Of a stretch of DNA of 64,000 nucleotides, positions 35,617 through 43,276 are shown piece by piece. The DNA comes from Pseudomonas sp. GCEP-101. Its GTDB lineage: Bacteria > Pseudomonadota > Gammaproteobacteria > Pseudomonadales > Pseudomonadaceae. The first letter of the stretch is position 1, and the number at the start of each line of letters is the position of its first letter. Position numbers and translations under genes: made by a program. The notes beneath the pieces were generated by a model. That model searched no databases. It was not told where the DNA came from and saw nothing but the letters and a program-made list of their open reading frames with translations. Where the stretch lies: positions 5,464,965 to 5,528,964 of the forward strand of contig NZ_CP104011.1 of NCBI RefSeq assembly GCF_025133575.1, read 5' to 3'.

Positions 35617-36882
35617 CTAGAACAGCGTCCAGGTGTAGTTGAATACCAGCCGGTTCTCGTCGACGTCGGTGCGGTAGTTCGAACGCGCCATGGCATTGCG
35701 CACGCGCACGTTGAGCCCCGCCAGCGGCCCGCTCTGCACGGTGTAGCCGAGGTCGATGTCGCGCTCGCGGTCCCGCCCTTCGTAGCCCTTGCCGGTATCG
35801 ACGTTGTCGCCGTCGATGTAGCGCAGGGTGCTGACCAGCCCGGGCAGGCCGAGGGCGGCGAAGTCGTAGTCGTAGCGCACCTGCCAGGAACGCTCGTCGG
35901 TGGAGGCGAACTCGTAGGTCGGCACCTCGTTGCCCAGCGGCGCGATGTTGGCGAAGACCCGCGGGAAGGCGCTATCGCCGTACATCCCCTGGTAACCGAG
36001 GAACACGGTATGGCCGCCGTGCTTGGCGGATAACAGCGAGAAGAACGCGCGGTTATCGATGTTACCCAGCAGGTGCGCGCCGCTTTCGCTGGCATCGTAT
36101 AAGCCGAGGTTGGCGCCCAGCACCCAGTCGCCGCCGACGGGCTGGCTGTGCTTCAGGCCGAGGAAGCGCTGCTGGTAGATGTCTTCGAGTTGGCCGTACC
36201 AGGCACTGACACGGGTCCTGCCGGCGTTGAAGTCGTAGTCGCCGCCGGCGTAGTTGAAGGCATCGCTCTGCGCCTGCCGCTGCGGCTGGTAGCTGAGCAT
36301 GGCGATCATCTTCTCGTCGCCGCCTTCGTTGCGCAGGTGCGTCGAGGTCAGGTGGCCGGCCTGCAGCGTCAGGCCGTCGATCTCGCGGGAGGTCAGCGCG
36401 GTGCCCTGGAAGCTCGGTGGCAGCAGGCGAATGTCGCTGAAAGCGAGCACCGGCAGATTGGGCTGCAGTTCGCCGAACTTCAGCTCGGTGTTCGACAGCC
36501 GCGCCTTGGCGGCCAGGCCCAGGCGGCTGTAGTTGCCGGGTGCGCGGCCATCGTCGCCCACCGGCAGCAGGCCGGTGTTGGTGCGATCCGGGCTGCTGTC
36601 GAGCTTCAGGCCGAGCAGGCCGATGGCGTCGACGCCGAAGCCGACCGGCCCCGGCGTATAGCCCGAGGCGAAATTGAGGATGAAGCCCTGGGCCCACTCC
36701 TCGGCTTTGGATTGCCTGTTCGGCCCGACGATGTCCGAGTAGTCGCGGCTGAAGTAGTAGTTGCGGGCCTGCAGCGTGGCGCTGGAGTCGTCGAGGAAAC
36801 TGGCGGCGGCACTGCCGCCGCTCAGCAGGCCACAGGCGAGCGCCAGCCCGCCCGGCAGAGCGAAAGTCAGGGCATTTGTCAT
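35617..36882 (-). CDS. OprD-family outer-membrane porin
   Basis: The 421-residue product has a signal peptide (ALTFALPGGLALACGLLSGGSAAA) and the OprD pattern: DDSSATLQARNYYFSRD at the mature N-terminus, a WAQGFILNFASGYTPGPVGFGVDAIGLLGLKLDS segment, and a C-terminal aromatic residue (YTWTLF) for barrel assembly. OprD-type channels take up carboxylated substrates. As the last gene of the gentisate operon it probably admits 3-hydroxybenzoate or a related aromatic acid. A strong hairpin precedes it, so its expression may differ from that of the enzymes. Confidence 0.93.
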   Translation of the reverse strand: MTNALTFALPGGLALACGLLSGGSAAASFLDDSSATLQARNYYFSRDYSDIVGPNRQSKAEEWAQGFILNFASGYTPGPVGFGVDAIGLLGLKLDSSPDRTNTGLLPVGDDGRAPGNYSRLGLAAKARLSNTELKFGELQPNLPVLAFSDIRLLPPSFQGTALTSREIDGLTLQAGHLTSTHLRNEGGDEKMIAMLSYQPQRQAQSDAFNYAGGDYDFNAGRTRVSAWYGQLEDIYQQRFLGLKHSQPVGGDWVLGANLGLYDASESGAHLLGNIDNRAFFSLLSAKHGGHTVFLGYQGMYGDSAFPRVFANIAPLGNEVPTYEFASTDERSWQVRYDYDFAALGLPGLVSTLRYIDGDNVDTGKGYEGRDRERDIDLGYTVQSGPLAGLNVRVRNAMARSNYRTDVDENRLVFNYTWTLF

Positions 36883-36921
36883 TGTTGTACCCAGGGTGGT
36901 TCGCGGAAATGTCCGTGACAG

Positions 36922-36951
36922 CGCCGCCTCCGGCAGGTGCCGGAGGCGGCG
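36922..36951 (-). terminator. Intraoperonic hairpin before the porin gene
   Basis: CGCCGCCTCCGGCA at 36922-36935 and TGCCGGAGGCGGCG at 36938-36951 form a perfect 14-base-pair stem around two bases. It sits between the hydroxylase stop and the porin start. It could attenuate porin transcription or protect upstream mRNA from 3' decay. Confidence 0.55.
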
Positions 36952-36957
36952 TGCGGC

Positions 36958-38151
36958 TCAGCGATTCATGCAGTTGTTGATGTTCCAGCCGTACAGCCAC
37001 TGCACGGCGTCATAGAACTGGTCCTGGCTGCGGCCGGCCCAGAGCTGGTTGCGCACCAGGCGCTCGACGCCCTTGGCGTGGTAGAGCCGGCCCATCTCCC
37101 GCGCCGACCACACCACCCGCGCGGTCCGCGGGATACGGATCGATTCGTAGAGGCGGAAGGCCGCTTCCAGGTCGCGGTCGCACGCCTTCACGGCCTGCCC
37201 GAGCACCACCGCATCCTCCAGTGCCATGCACGCGCCCTGGGCCAGGTACTGGGTCATCGGGTGCGCGGCGTCGCCGAGGATGGTGGCGCGGCCCTCGCCC
37301 CAGCGCTCCACCGGGTCGCGGTCAGCGGTGGCCCAGCGGCGCCACGAGGTCGGTCGGTCGAGCATGCGCCGCGGGCGTTCGTGGATGCCTTCGAAGTAGG
37401 ACAGCACTTCTTCCTTGCTGCCATCGGTGACGCCCCACTGTTCCTCGTGGCGGCTGTGGAAGGTCACCACCAGGTTGTACTGCTTGCCGCCGCGCAGCGG
37501 GTAATGCACCAGGTGGCAACGCGGGCCCGCCCAGAGCATGGGGGCATTGACCCGCAGGTCCTCCGGCATGTTCTCCACGTCCACCACGGCGCGGTAGACG
37601 ACGTGGCCGGTCACGCGCGCCGCATCGCCCACCAGCTTGCCGCGCACCAGCGACTTGCCGCCGTCGCAGCCGATCACCGCATCGGCCTGGTAGCGATTGC
37701 CACGGCTGTCGGTGAGGGTCACGCCGCGGTCGTCCATCTCCATGGCGGTGATCTGGGTGGAGGTCTGGAAGCGGATCAGCGGGTTCTTCTGCACCGCCTC
37801 GAAGATCGACAGGTGGATGTCGGCGCGGTGAATGACGCCGTAGGGATTGCCGAATCGCTGGCGGAACTTCTCGCCCACTTCCATCCGCCCCACTTCGTGG
37901 GCGTCGATGGCATCCATCATGATCAGGTGGTCGGTGAACACCGAGCGATTGCGCGCCGCCTCGCCGGCGCCCAGGGCGTCGAGGGCGGAGTAGGCGTTCG
38001 GGCCGAGCTGGATGCCGGCGCCGATCTCGCCGATCTGCTCCGCCTGTTCCAGCAGCAGCACCTGGATGCCTTGCGCGGTGAGTGCCTGGGCAGCGGCGAG
38101 GCCACCGATGCCGCCGCCGACGATGATGATCGATTGTTGTTGGGCAGTCAT
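36958..38151 (-). CDS. 3-Hydroxybenzoate 6-monooxygenase
   Basis: The 397-residue flavoprotein hydroxylase has the FAD motif IIIVGGGIGGLAAAQALTAQG, the CDGGKSLVR (DG) motif and the GD motif ATILGDAAHPMTQYLAQGACMALEDA. Length and the neighbouring ring-cleavage genes fit 3-hydroxybenzoate 6-hydroxylase (MhbM/NagX/XlnD type), which converts 3-hydroxybenzoate, NADH and O2 to gentisate. Salicylate 5-hydroxylation is less likely because that enzyme is multicomponent. The start at 38151 has GGAG nine bases upstream; a GTG 15 bases earlier would overlap it. Confidence 0.9.
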   Translation of the reverse strand: MTAQQQSIIIVGGGIGGLAAAQALTAQGIQVLLLEQAEQIGEIGAGIQLGPNAYSALDALGAGEAARNRSVFTDHLIMMDAIDAHEVGRMEVGEKFRQRFGNPYGVIHRADIHLSIFEAVQKNPLIRFQTSTQITAMEMDDRGVTLTDSRGNRYQADAVIGCDGGKSLVRGKLVGDAARVTGHVVYRAVVDVENMPEDLRVNAPMLWAGPRCHLVHYPLRGGKQYNLVVTFHSRHEEQWGVTDGSKEEVLSYFEGIHERPRRMLDRPTSWRRWATADRDPVERWGEGRATILGDAAHPMTQYLAQGACMALEDAVVLGQAVKACDRDLEAAFRLYESIRIPRTARVVWSAREMGRLYHAKGVERLVRNQLWAGRSQDQFYDAVQWLYGWNINNCMNR

Positions 38152-38179
38152 GATTCGGATCTCCACGGGAATGGATCGG

Positions 38180-38198
38180 GGTCCGCGCCGGGCGGACC
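38180..38198 (-). other. Intercistronic hairpin between isomerase and hydroxylase genes
   Basis: GGTCCGC and GCGGACC form a 7-base-pair stem with a 5-base loop in the 54-base gap between the maleylpyruvate isomerase stop and the hydroxylase start. Confidence 0.45.
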
Positions 38199-38205
38199 GT
38201 TGTTC

Positions 38206-38847
38206 TTATTGGATGAAGTCAGGCTGGCGCTCGGGCGCGGCGCGCTGGAAGGCTTCCTGGGCCAGGCAGTGGCGATACACCGCGAGGATGCGCGGGTAGC
38301 CGTCCAGGTCGCAGCCCATGCGCAGGGCGTTGGCGACCTGGGGCACCAGGCAGCAGTCGGCCAGGGTCGGGGTGTCGCCAAAGCAGTAAGGACCGGTGCC
38401 GTGGCGCTGCAAGAGGTCCTCCAGGGCCGAGAGCCCCTCGGCCACCCAGTGCGCGTACCAGCGGTCCTTTTCCTCGCCGCTGACCTCCAGCACCCGCTGC
38501 AGATAGCCCAGCACGCGCACGTTGTTCAGCGGATGGATATCGCAGGCGACCAGCAGGGCAGCCTCCAGTACCCGCGCACGCAGCACCGGCTCGTTGGGCA
38601 GCAGCGGCGCGTGCGGATAACGGGCATCGAGGTAGTCGATGATCGCCAGGGACTGGGTCAGGCTGACGCCATTGTCGTCCACCAGCACCGGCACGCCGCC
38701 AATCGGGCTGAGCTCGCGATGCTGGCTGGTGCGCTGCTCGCCGGCGCGCAGGTTGACGCCATGGTAGTGCGCGTCCAGCCCCTTGAGCGCCAGGGCGATG
38801 CGCACCCGGTAGGACGTGGAACTGTTGAAGAAGCTATAGAGTTGCAT
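38206..38847 (-). CDS. Maleylpyruvate isomerase (zeta-class GST)
   Basis: The 213-residue protein is a zeta-class glutathione transferase with the signature SSTSYRVRIALALKG (active-site Ser/Ser/Cys-region replaced by SST), SPIGGVPVLVDDNG and the QSLAIIDYLDARYP glutathione site. Its family includes maleylacetoacetate and maleylpyruvate isomerases. The context of gentisate 1,2-dioxygenase and fumarylpyruvate hydrolase makes maleylpyruvate the substrate, isomerised to fumarylpyruvate with glutathione as cofactor. It lies 18 bases after the MFS gene. Confidence 0.9.
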   Translation of the reverse strand: MQLYSFFNSSTSYRVRIALALKGLDAHYHGVNLRAGEQRTSQHRELSPIGGVPVLVDDNGVSLTQSLAIIDYLDARYPHAPLLPNEPVLRARVLEAALLVACDIHPLNNVRVLGYLQRVLEVSGEEKDRWYAHWVAEGLSALEDLLQRHGTGPYCFGDTPTLADCCLVPQVANALRMGCDLDGYPRILAVYRHCLAQEAFQRAAPERQPDFIQ

Positions 38848-38865
38848 GGCTGGCTTTCCGCAGGA

Positions 38866-40215
38866 TCAGTAGGTGGCTTGGGTCTTGGCGTGCAGGGCGG
38901 CGGGCCGCCCCGCGCCCTTGAGGAAGATCGCCACGGCGGCGACGAAGGCGGGCAGCATCAGCAGGGCGAACAGCGCCTGGAAGGACAGCCCGAAGCCGAG
39001 CACGTACGCACCGCCGAAGGTGCCGAAGACCGAGCCGATACGCCCCACGCCATGGGCCCAGCTGACGCCGGTGGCGCGGCTGCCGGTGGGGTAGAAGGCC
39101 GCCGCGAGGGCGTTGGCGCCGACCTGCGAACCGCTCACGCAGAAGCCCATGCCCAGCACGCTCAGCCCGAGCAGGCGGTAGTCGGCATGGCATTGGCCGA
39201 TGGCGAAGAGGAACCCCGCGCCCGCCAGGTAAGCCGCCACCAGCACATGGTGTGGGTTGAAGCGATCCATCGCCGCGCCCAGGCAAACGGCGCCCAGGGT
39301 GCCGCCGATCTGGAACAGCGCACTGATCAGCGCAGCCTGGCTCAGGGTCAGGCCGGTGTCCTTGATCAGCAGCGGCAGCCAGTTGGTCATGCCGTAGATG
39401 ATCAGCAGGCTCATGAAGAAGGTCAGCCAGAGCGTGAGGGTGCCGCGACGCAGCGGCGCCGCGAGGATCTGCCGCACCGGCGAGTGCTGGGAGTCCGGCT
39501 CGTCGATGTGAAAGCCCTGCACGCCCGCCGGCAGTGGCGCGATGCGCTGGAGGATGGTGCTGGCCAGCGCGTCGTTCGGGTTGCGGCGCACGAGGTAGCG
39601 AACCGATTCGGGCAGCATCAGGCCCAGCAGCGGCAGCAACGCCAGCGGCAAGACCCCGCCCAGCACCAGCACGCTGCGCCAGCCCCAGGTCGGCACCATG
39701 TGCGCGGCCACCAGCCCGCCCAGGGCCGAACCCAGGGTGAAACCGCAGAACATCGCCGTGACCATCAGTGAGCGCCGGCGCTGCGGACAGTACTCGGAGG
39801 TCAGGGTGATGGCATTCGGCATGGCCCCGCCCAGGCCCAGGCCAGTGAGCAGACGCAGCAAGGCCAGGCTGTGGAGGTCAGGGGCGAAGGCGGCCGCCAG
39901 GCTGAAGACACCGAAGCAGGCGACCGACAAAATCAGCACGCACTTGCGGCCGAAACGGTCGGCGAGCGGGCCGGCGATGAACGCGCCGAGCATCAGGCCG
40001 ATAAGCGCGGCGCCAAGCACCGGGCCGAGATCCGTGGGCGTGAGGTGCCATTCTTCGCGCAGGGCCGGCGCGATGAAACCGATGGCAGCGGTATCCAGCC
40101 CGTCGATGGCGGTGACCAGGAAGCACAGCAGCAGGATTCGCCACTGGAAGCCAGCGACGCGGTGACCATCGATGAACGCCTGTACATCCACCGTATTGTT
40201 CTTGTGTGTGGACAC
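38866..40215 (-). CDS. Aromatic acid:H+ symporter (MFS, AAHS family)
   Basis: The 449-residue, twelve-helix transporter starts at GTG 40215 with GGAGG eight bases upstream. It shows AAHS hallmarks: an early DGLDTAAIGFIAPAL (the D-G-x-D motif of helix 1), the loop 2-3 motif GPLADRFGRKCVLI, and GLGLGGAMPNAITLTSEYCPQRRR. Related proteins (PcaK, BenK, GenK) import protocatechuate, benzoate or gentisate. Here 3-hydroxybenzoate and/or gentisate is the expected substrate. Confidence 0.93.
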   Translation of the reverse strand: MSTHKNNTVDVQAFIDGHRVAGFQWRILLLCFLVTAIDGLDTAAIGFIAPALREEWHLTPTDLGPVLGAALIGLMLGAFIAGPLADRFGRKCVLILSVACFGVFSLAAAFAPDLHSLALLRLLTGLGLGGAMPNAITLTSEYCPQRRRSLMVTAMFCGFTLGSALGGLVAAHMVPTWGWRSVLVLGGVLPLALLPLLGLMLPESVRYLVRRNPNDALASTILQRIAPLPAGVQGFHIDEPDSQHSPVRQILAAPLRRGTLTLWLTFFMSLLIIYGMTNWLPLLIKDTGLTLSQAALISALFQIGGTLGAVCLGAAMDRFNPHHVLVAAYLAGAGFLFAIGQCHADYRLLGLSVLGMGFCVSGSQVGANALAAAFYPTGSRATGVSWAHGVGRIGSVFGTFGGAYVLGFGLSFQALFALLMLPAFVAAVAIFLKGAGRPAALHAKTQATY

Positions 40216-40271
40216 GAACGAATCCTCCGGGCCAGCGCCAGGGCGCGGGCCACGTCAGAAGAAAGAGGAAG

Positions 40272-40290
40272 GGGCCGGCAACGCCGGCCC
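40272..40290 (-). other. Intercistronic hairpin between hydrolase and MFS genes
   Basis: GGGCCGGC and GCCGGCCC form an 8-base-pair stem with loop AAC in the 82-base gap between the fumarylpyruvate hydrolase stop and the transporter start. Confidence 0.45.
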
Positions 40291-40297
40291 GCTGCGG

Positions 40298-40996
40298 TCA
40301 GATGACCCGGACGCTCAGCTCGCCCAGGCCATCGACGCCGCCCAGCATCAGGTCGCCCGCCACCACCGGGCCGACGCCTTCGGGGGTGCCGGTCATGATC
40401 AAGTCGCCCGGCTGCAGTTCGAAGAAGCGCGACAGGTAGGCGATGGTTTCCGGGACCGACCAGATCAGCTTGTCGATGTCGCTGCGCTGCCTGTCGTTGC
40501 CGTTGACCTGCAGCCAGATGCCCGCCTGCGCCGGGTGGCCGACCTGGCTGCTCGGATGCAGCGGGCCGATGGGCGCGGAGGCGTCGAACGCCTTGCCGAT
40601 CTCCCAGGGGCGGCCCATTTCGCGCATTTTCATCTGCAGGTCGCGGCGGGTCATGTCCAGGCCCACCGCGTAGCCCCAGACATGCTCGTTGGCCTGCTCC
40701 AGCGGGATGTTGCTGCCGGGCTTGCCGATCGCCGCGACCAGCTCGATCTCGTAGTGGTAATTGGTGGTTTGGGCCGGGTATGCCAGCTCCAATGTCTGCC
40801 CGTCGGCCACCGGCACCACCGCATCGGCCGGCTTGCAGAAGAAGAACGGCGGTTCGCGGTCCGGGTCGAACCCCATCTCGCGGGCATGCGCGGCGTAGTT
40901 GCGGCCCACGCAGTAGACGCGGCGAACCGGGAAGCGCGCGTCGCTGCCGGCGATGGCCAGGCTGGTCGGCGCGGCGGGTTGGAATACGTAGGTCAT
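40298..40996 (-). CDS. Fumarylpyruvate hydrolase (FAH family)
   Basis: From the ATG at 40996 the protein has 232 residues. It is a single-domain FAH-fold hydrolase: VYCVGRNYAAHAREMG, PFFFCKPADAVVP, the metal-binding Glu pair in NYHYEIELVAAIGK, the Asp in GYAVGLDMTRRDLQ, and GDLIMTGTPEGVGPV. It cleaves fumarylpyruvate to fumarate and pyruvate, the last step of the gentisate pathway. It lies 14 bases after the gentisate dioxygenase gene. Confidence 0.92.
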   Translation of the reverse strand: MTYVFQPAAPTSLAIAGSDARFPVRRVYCVGRNYAAHAREMGFDPDREPPFFFCKPADAVVPVADGQTLELAYPAQTTNYHYEIELVAAIGKPGSNIPLEQANEHVWGYAVGLDMTRRDLQMKMREMGRPWEIGKAFDASAPIGPLHPSSQVGHPAQAGIWLQVNGNDRQRSDIDKLIWSVPETIAYLSRFFELQPGDLIMTGTPEGVGPVVAGDLMLGGVDGLGELSVRVI

Positions 40997-41010
40997 GGCA
41001 GGGTCTTCCT

Positions 41011-42066
41011 TCAGTGGTTGTCGCGGGCTTCGCGCAGCAGGCCCAGGGCTTCCTGGACAGGCCGGTCGGAGTAACTGAACAGCACGCACTCCTCGTCCGC
41101 CTGCAGGCTCACCGCGGCCCAGCTGGGCACCACGAAGGTGTCCCTGGGTTCGAAGGCGAACACCTGCCCGTCGATGATCGCCCGGCCGCGGCCTTCCACT
41201 ACCGAGTACACGGTGGCGTCGGTGGCGCGCGAGGTCTTGCCGGAGAAGCCACGGGGCAGCAGCTGCATGAAGGTGCCGATGGTCGGCATCGCCCAGCCGC
41301 CGGTGGCCGGGTTGACGTAGCGCAGCTTCACGCCGTCCCACGGGTCGATATCGCCCTGCCGTTCGAGGCTGGCCAGCGCCTCACGGGTGCGCTCGTAGGG
41401 GTAGCTGAAGATCGGCGAGGTGACGCCGCGGACTTCGTGTCGCACCGGCAGCATGTTGGCGCCGTAGCGGGCCAGCGCGTTGCCTTCGGCACGGGAGATC
41501 GGCTGGACCGGCACCGGGTAGTTCTCGGCGAAACCGGCGCCGAAGAAGCGCACGATGGGGATGTCCAGGCCATCCAGCCAGACCACCGGCTCGCCGCCTT
41601 CGGCCTCGGTGCGGTTGCCGTGGTCGTGCCAGGTCCAGGACGGGGTGATGATGAAATCGCCCGGATGCATGGTGGTGCGCTCGCCATCCACCGCGGTGTA
41701 GGCCCCCTGCCCTTCGACCACGAAACGCAGCGCCGACTGGCTATGCCGGTGGCTGGGGGCGATCTCCCCGGGCAGGATCAGTTGCAGGCCGGCGTACAGG
41801 CTCTGGGTGATGGCCGCCTGGCCTCGGATGGCCGGGTTCTCCAGCACCAGCACGCGGCGCACGGCCTCCTCCGCGCTGATCAGCTGCCCCGCCTCCATCA
41901 GGTACGGGCGCAGCTCGCGGTAGCGCCACAGCGCCGGAACACAGGGCGTCACGGGGGTGGGCGTGACCAGGTTGTGCAGTTGCTCCCAGAGCGGGAAGAG
42001 GTCCTGGGAGTCGATGCGCTGGTAGAAATCGGCGCGGGCGTTGCGGATGTTGTTGTCGTTATTCAT
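41011..42066 (-). CDS. Gentisate 1,2-dioxygenase
   Basis: The 351-residue protein is a bicupin. The first cupin contains the iron-binding His pair in PGEIAPSHRHSQSALRFVVEGQGAYT and a later His in TWHDHGN. The second has ATVYSVVEGRGRAIIDGQVFAFEPRDTFVVPSW and appears to lack metal ligands, as usual. It opens gentisate with Fe(II) and O2 to give maleylpyruvate. The ATG at 42066 is the first gene of the catabolic operon and faces the divergent LysR gene across a 152-base promoter region. Confidence 0.95.
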   Translation of the reverse strand: MNNDNNIRNARADFYQRIDSQDLFPLWEQLHNLVTPTPVTPCVPALWRYRELRPYLMEAGQLISAEEAVRRVLVLENPAIRGQAAITQSLYAGLQLILPGEIAPSHRHSQSALRFVVEGQGAYTAVDGERTTMHPGDFIITPSWTWHDHGNRTEAEGGEPVVWLDGLDIPIVRFFGAGFAENYPVPVQPISRAEGNALARYGANMLPVRHEVRGVTSPIFSYPYERTREALASLERQGDIDPWDGVKLRYVNPATGGWAMPTIGTFMQLLPRGFSGKTSRATDATVYSVVEGRGRAIIDGQVFAFEPRDTFVVPSWAAVSLQADEECVLFSYSDRPVQEALGLLREARDNH

Positions 42067-42218
42067 CTCTTCACCTGTGCGGGCTGTGAAGTTGCAGTAG
42101 GGGTTCGCACACTCGGGCAGCGTCCCCTGGTTGCCCCGATTAAACGCCCGCAAGGCATACCCGAAAAATGATATTTTCAGATGGCTCCATATACTTTCAA
42201 ATATAGGAACCCTGCCCC
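42067..42218. promoter_or_regulatory. Divergent promoter/operator of the gentisate operon and its LysR gene
   Basis: The right half (42160-42206) is strongly AT-rich and contains ATATTTTCAG (42171) and CTTTCAAATAT (42194), whose outer ATATTT/AAATAT ends form an interrupted inverted repeat of about 33 bases. LysR regulators of aromatic operons bind such dyads with an inducer-dependent second site. The dioxygenase promoter should lie to the left of this block. Confidence 0.5.
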
Positions 42219-43151
42219 ATGCACTGGACCCGCCGCCTGCGCCCACGCCATCTGCAACTGCTGGTGAACCTGGCCGAAACCGGCAGCCTGAGCGACACCG
42301 CGCGGCAGGCCCACACCACCCAGCCGGGCATGTCGAAGTGGCTCAAGGAGCTGGAGGAAGACGCCGGCGCGGCGCTCTTCGAGCGACACGCACGCGGCCT
42401 GCGGCCCACCGCCGAAGGCACGCTGCTGGTCAACCACGCGCGGCGCATCCTCAGCGAGATGGAGCGCGCGCAGAACAATCTCGATGCCCTGCGCGAAGGC
42501 AATACGCCGAGCGTGGCGATCGGCACCTCGCCCGCCTCGGCGCCCAGCCTGGTGCCGGACGCGGTTCTCTACTTCCTGCGCAAGCATCCCAACGCCCACG
42601 TCTCGCTGCAGGAAAGCACCATGAACGTGCTGCTGGAGCGCCTGCAGCTGGGGCAGCTGGACGTCGTGGTCGGCCGCGTGGACAACTACCAGCCCAGCCA
42701 GACACTCAACAGCGAAATGCTGTTCCGCGAACCCATGCAGGTGGTGGCCCGCCCCGGCCACCCCCTGCTCGAACGCCGCGGCCTGACCTGGCAGGACCTG
42801 TACCAGTACGACTGGGTGCTCTGGCCACCGGCCACGCCGATCCGCAACCGCCTCGACGCGGCGCTGAGCAACGCCGGCCTCAAGCCGTTGCCCTGCCGGG
42901 TGGAGTCCTCCTCGCTGATGGGCAACCTGTGGCTGATGCAGAACAGCGACATGCTGTCGATTGCCTCAGGGCGCGTGGCCGAGCACTTCCACGGCCGCGG
43001 GCTGCTGCGCCGCCTGGATTTCGCCCTGGAGGCGGAAGGCTCGATCGGCATGTGCTGGCGCGACGAAACGCACCCGGACAGCGCCGTGCTCGACCTCCTC
43101 GATAGCCTGCGCGAGGCGGCGAGGACGCCGATCCGGCGGGAGGAGCCCTGA
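42219..43151 (+). CDS. LysR-family regulator of the gentisate operon
   Basis: The 310-residue protein has a LysR winged helix (RHLQLLVNLAETGSLSDTARQAHTTQPGMSKWLKELEEDAG) and an effector domain starting VAIGTSPASAPSLVPDAVLYFLRK, similar to the CynR/GbpR-type group. AGGA lies nine bases before the ATG. It is transcribed divergently from gentisate dioxygenase and is almost certainly the pathway activator. 3-Hydroxybenzoate or gentisate is the likely inducer (inference). Confidence 0.92.
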   Translation: MHWTRRLRPRHLQLLVNLAETGSLSDTARQAHTTQPGMSKWLKELEEDAGAALFERHARGLRPTAEGTLLVNHARRILSEMERAQNNLDALREGNTPSVAIGTSPASAPSLVPDAVLYFLRKHPNAHVSLQESTMNVLLERLQLGQLDVVVGRVDNYQPSQTLNSEMLFREPMQVVARPGHPLLERRGLTWQDLYQYDWVLWPPATPIRNRLDAALSNAGLKPLPCRVESSSLMGNLWLMQNSDMLSIASGRVAEHFHGRGLLRRLDFALEAEGSIGMCWRDETHPDSAVLDLLDSLREAARTPIRREEP

Positions 43152-43276
43152 ACGAGGCCAGCGGGCGGCCCTCCACCGATTGCATGGATTGGTGCGGGAT
43201 CGACCTGCTGCCCGCCACCCCGCTGAACGCCCCGTAGACGGCTTGCCTGCGGGCCATTCAGCGAAGCGTCGAGCCG

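Noticed and set aside
36937..39771. Plus-strand open frame of 944 codons across the gentisate genes
   Set aside because: It spans three well-supported minus-strand genes and their intergenic hairpins; the translation is antisense-like.
43183..43236. 17-codon ORF between the LysR and metal ATPase genes
   Set aside because: No ribosome site and too short to judge.
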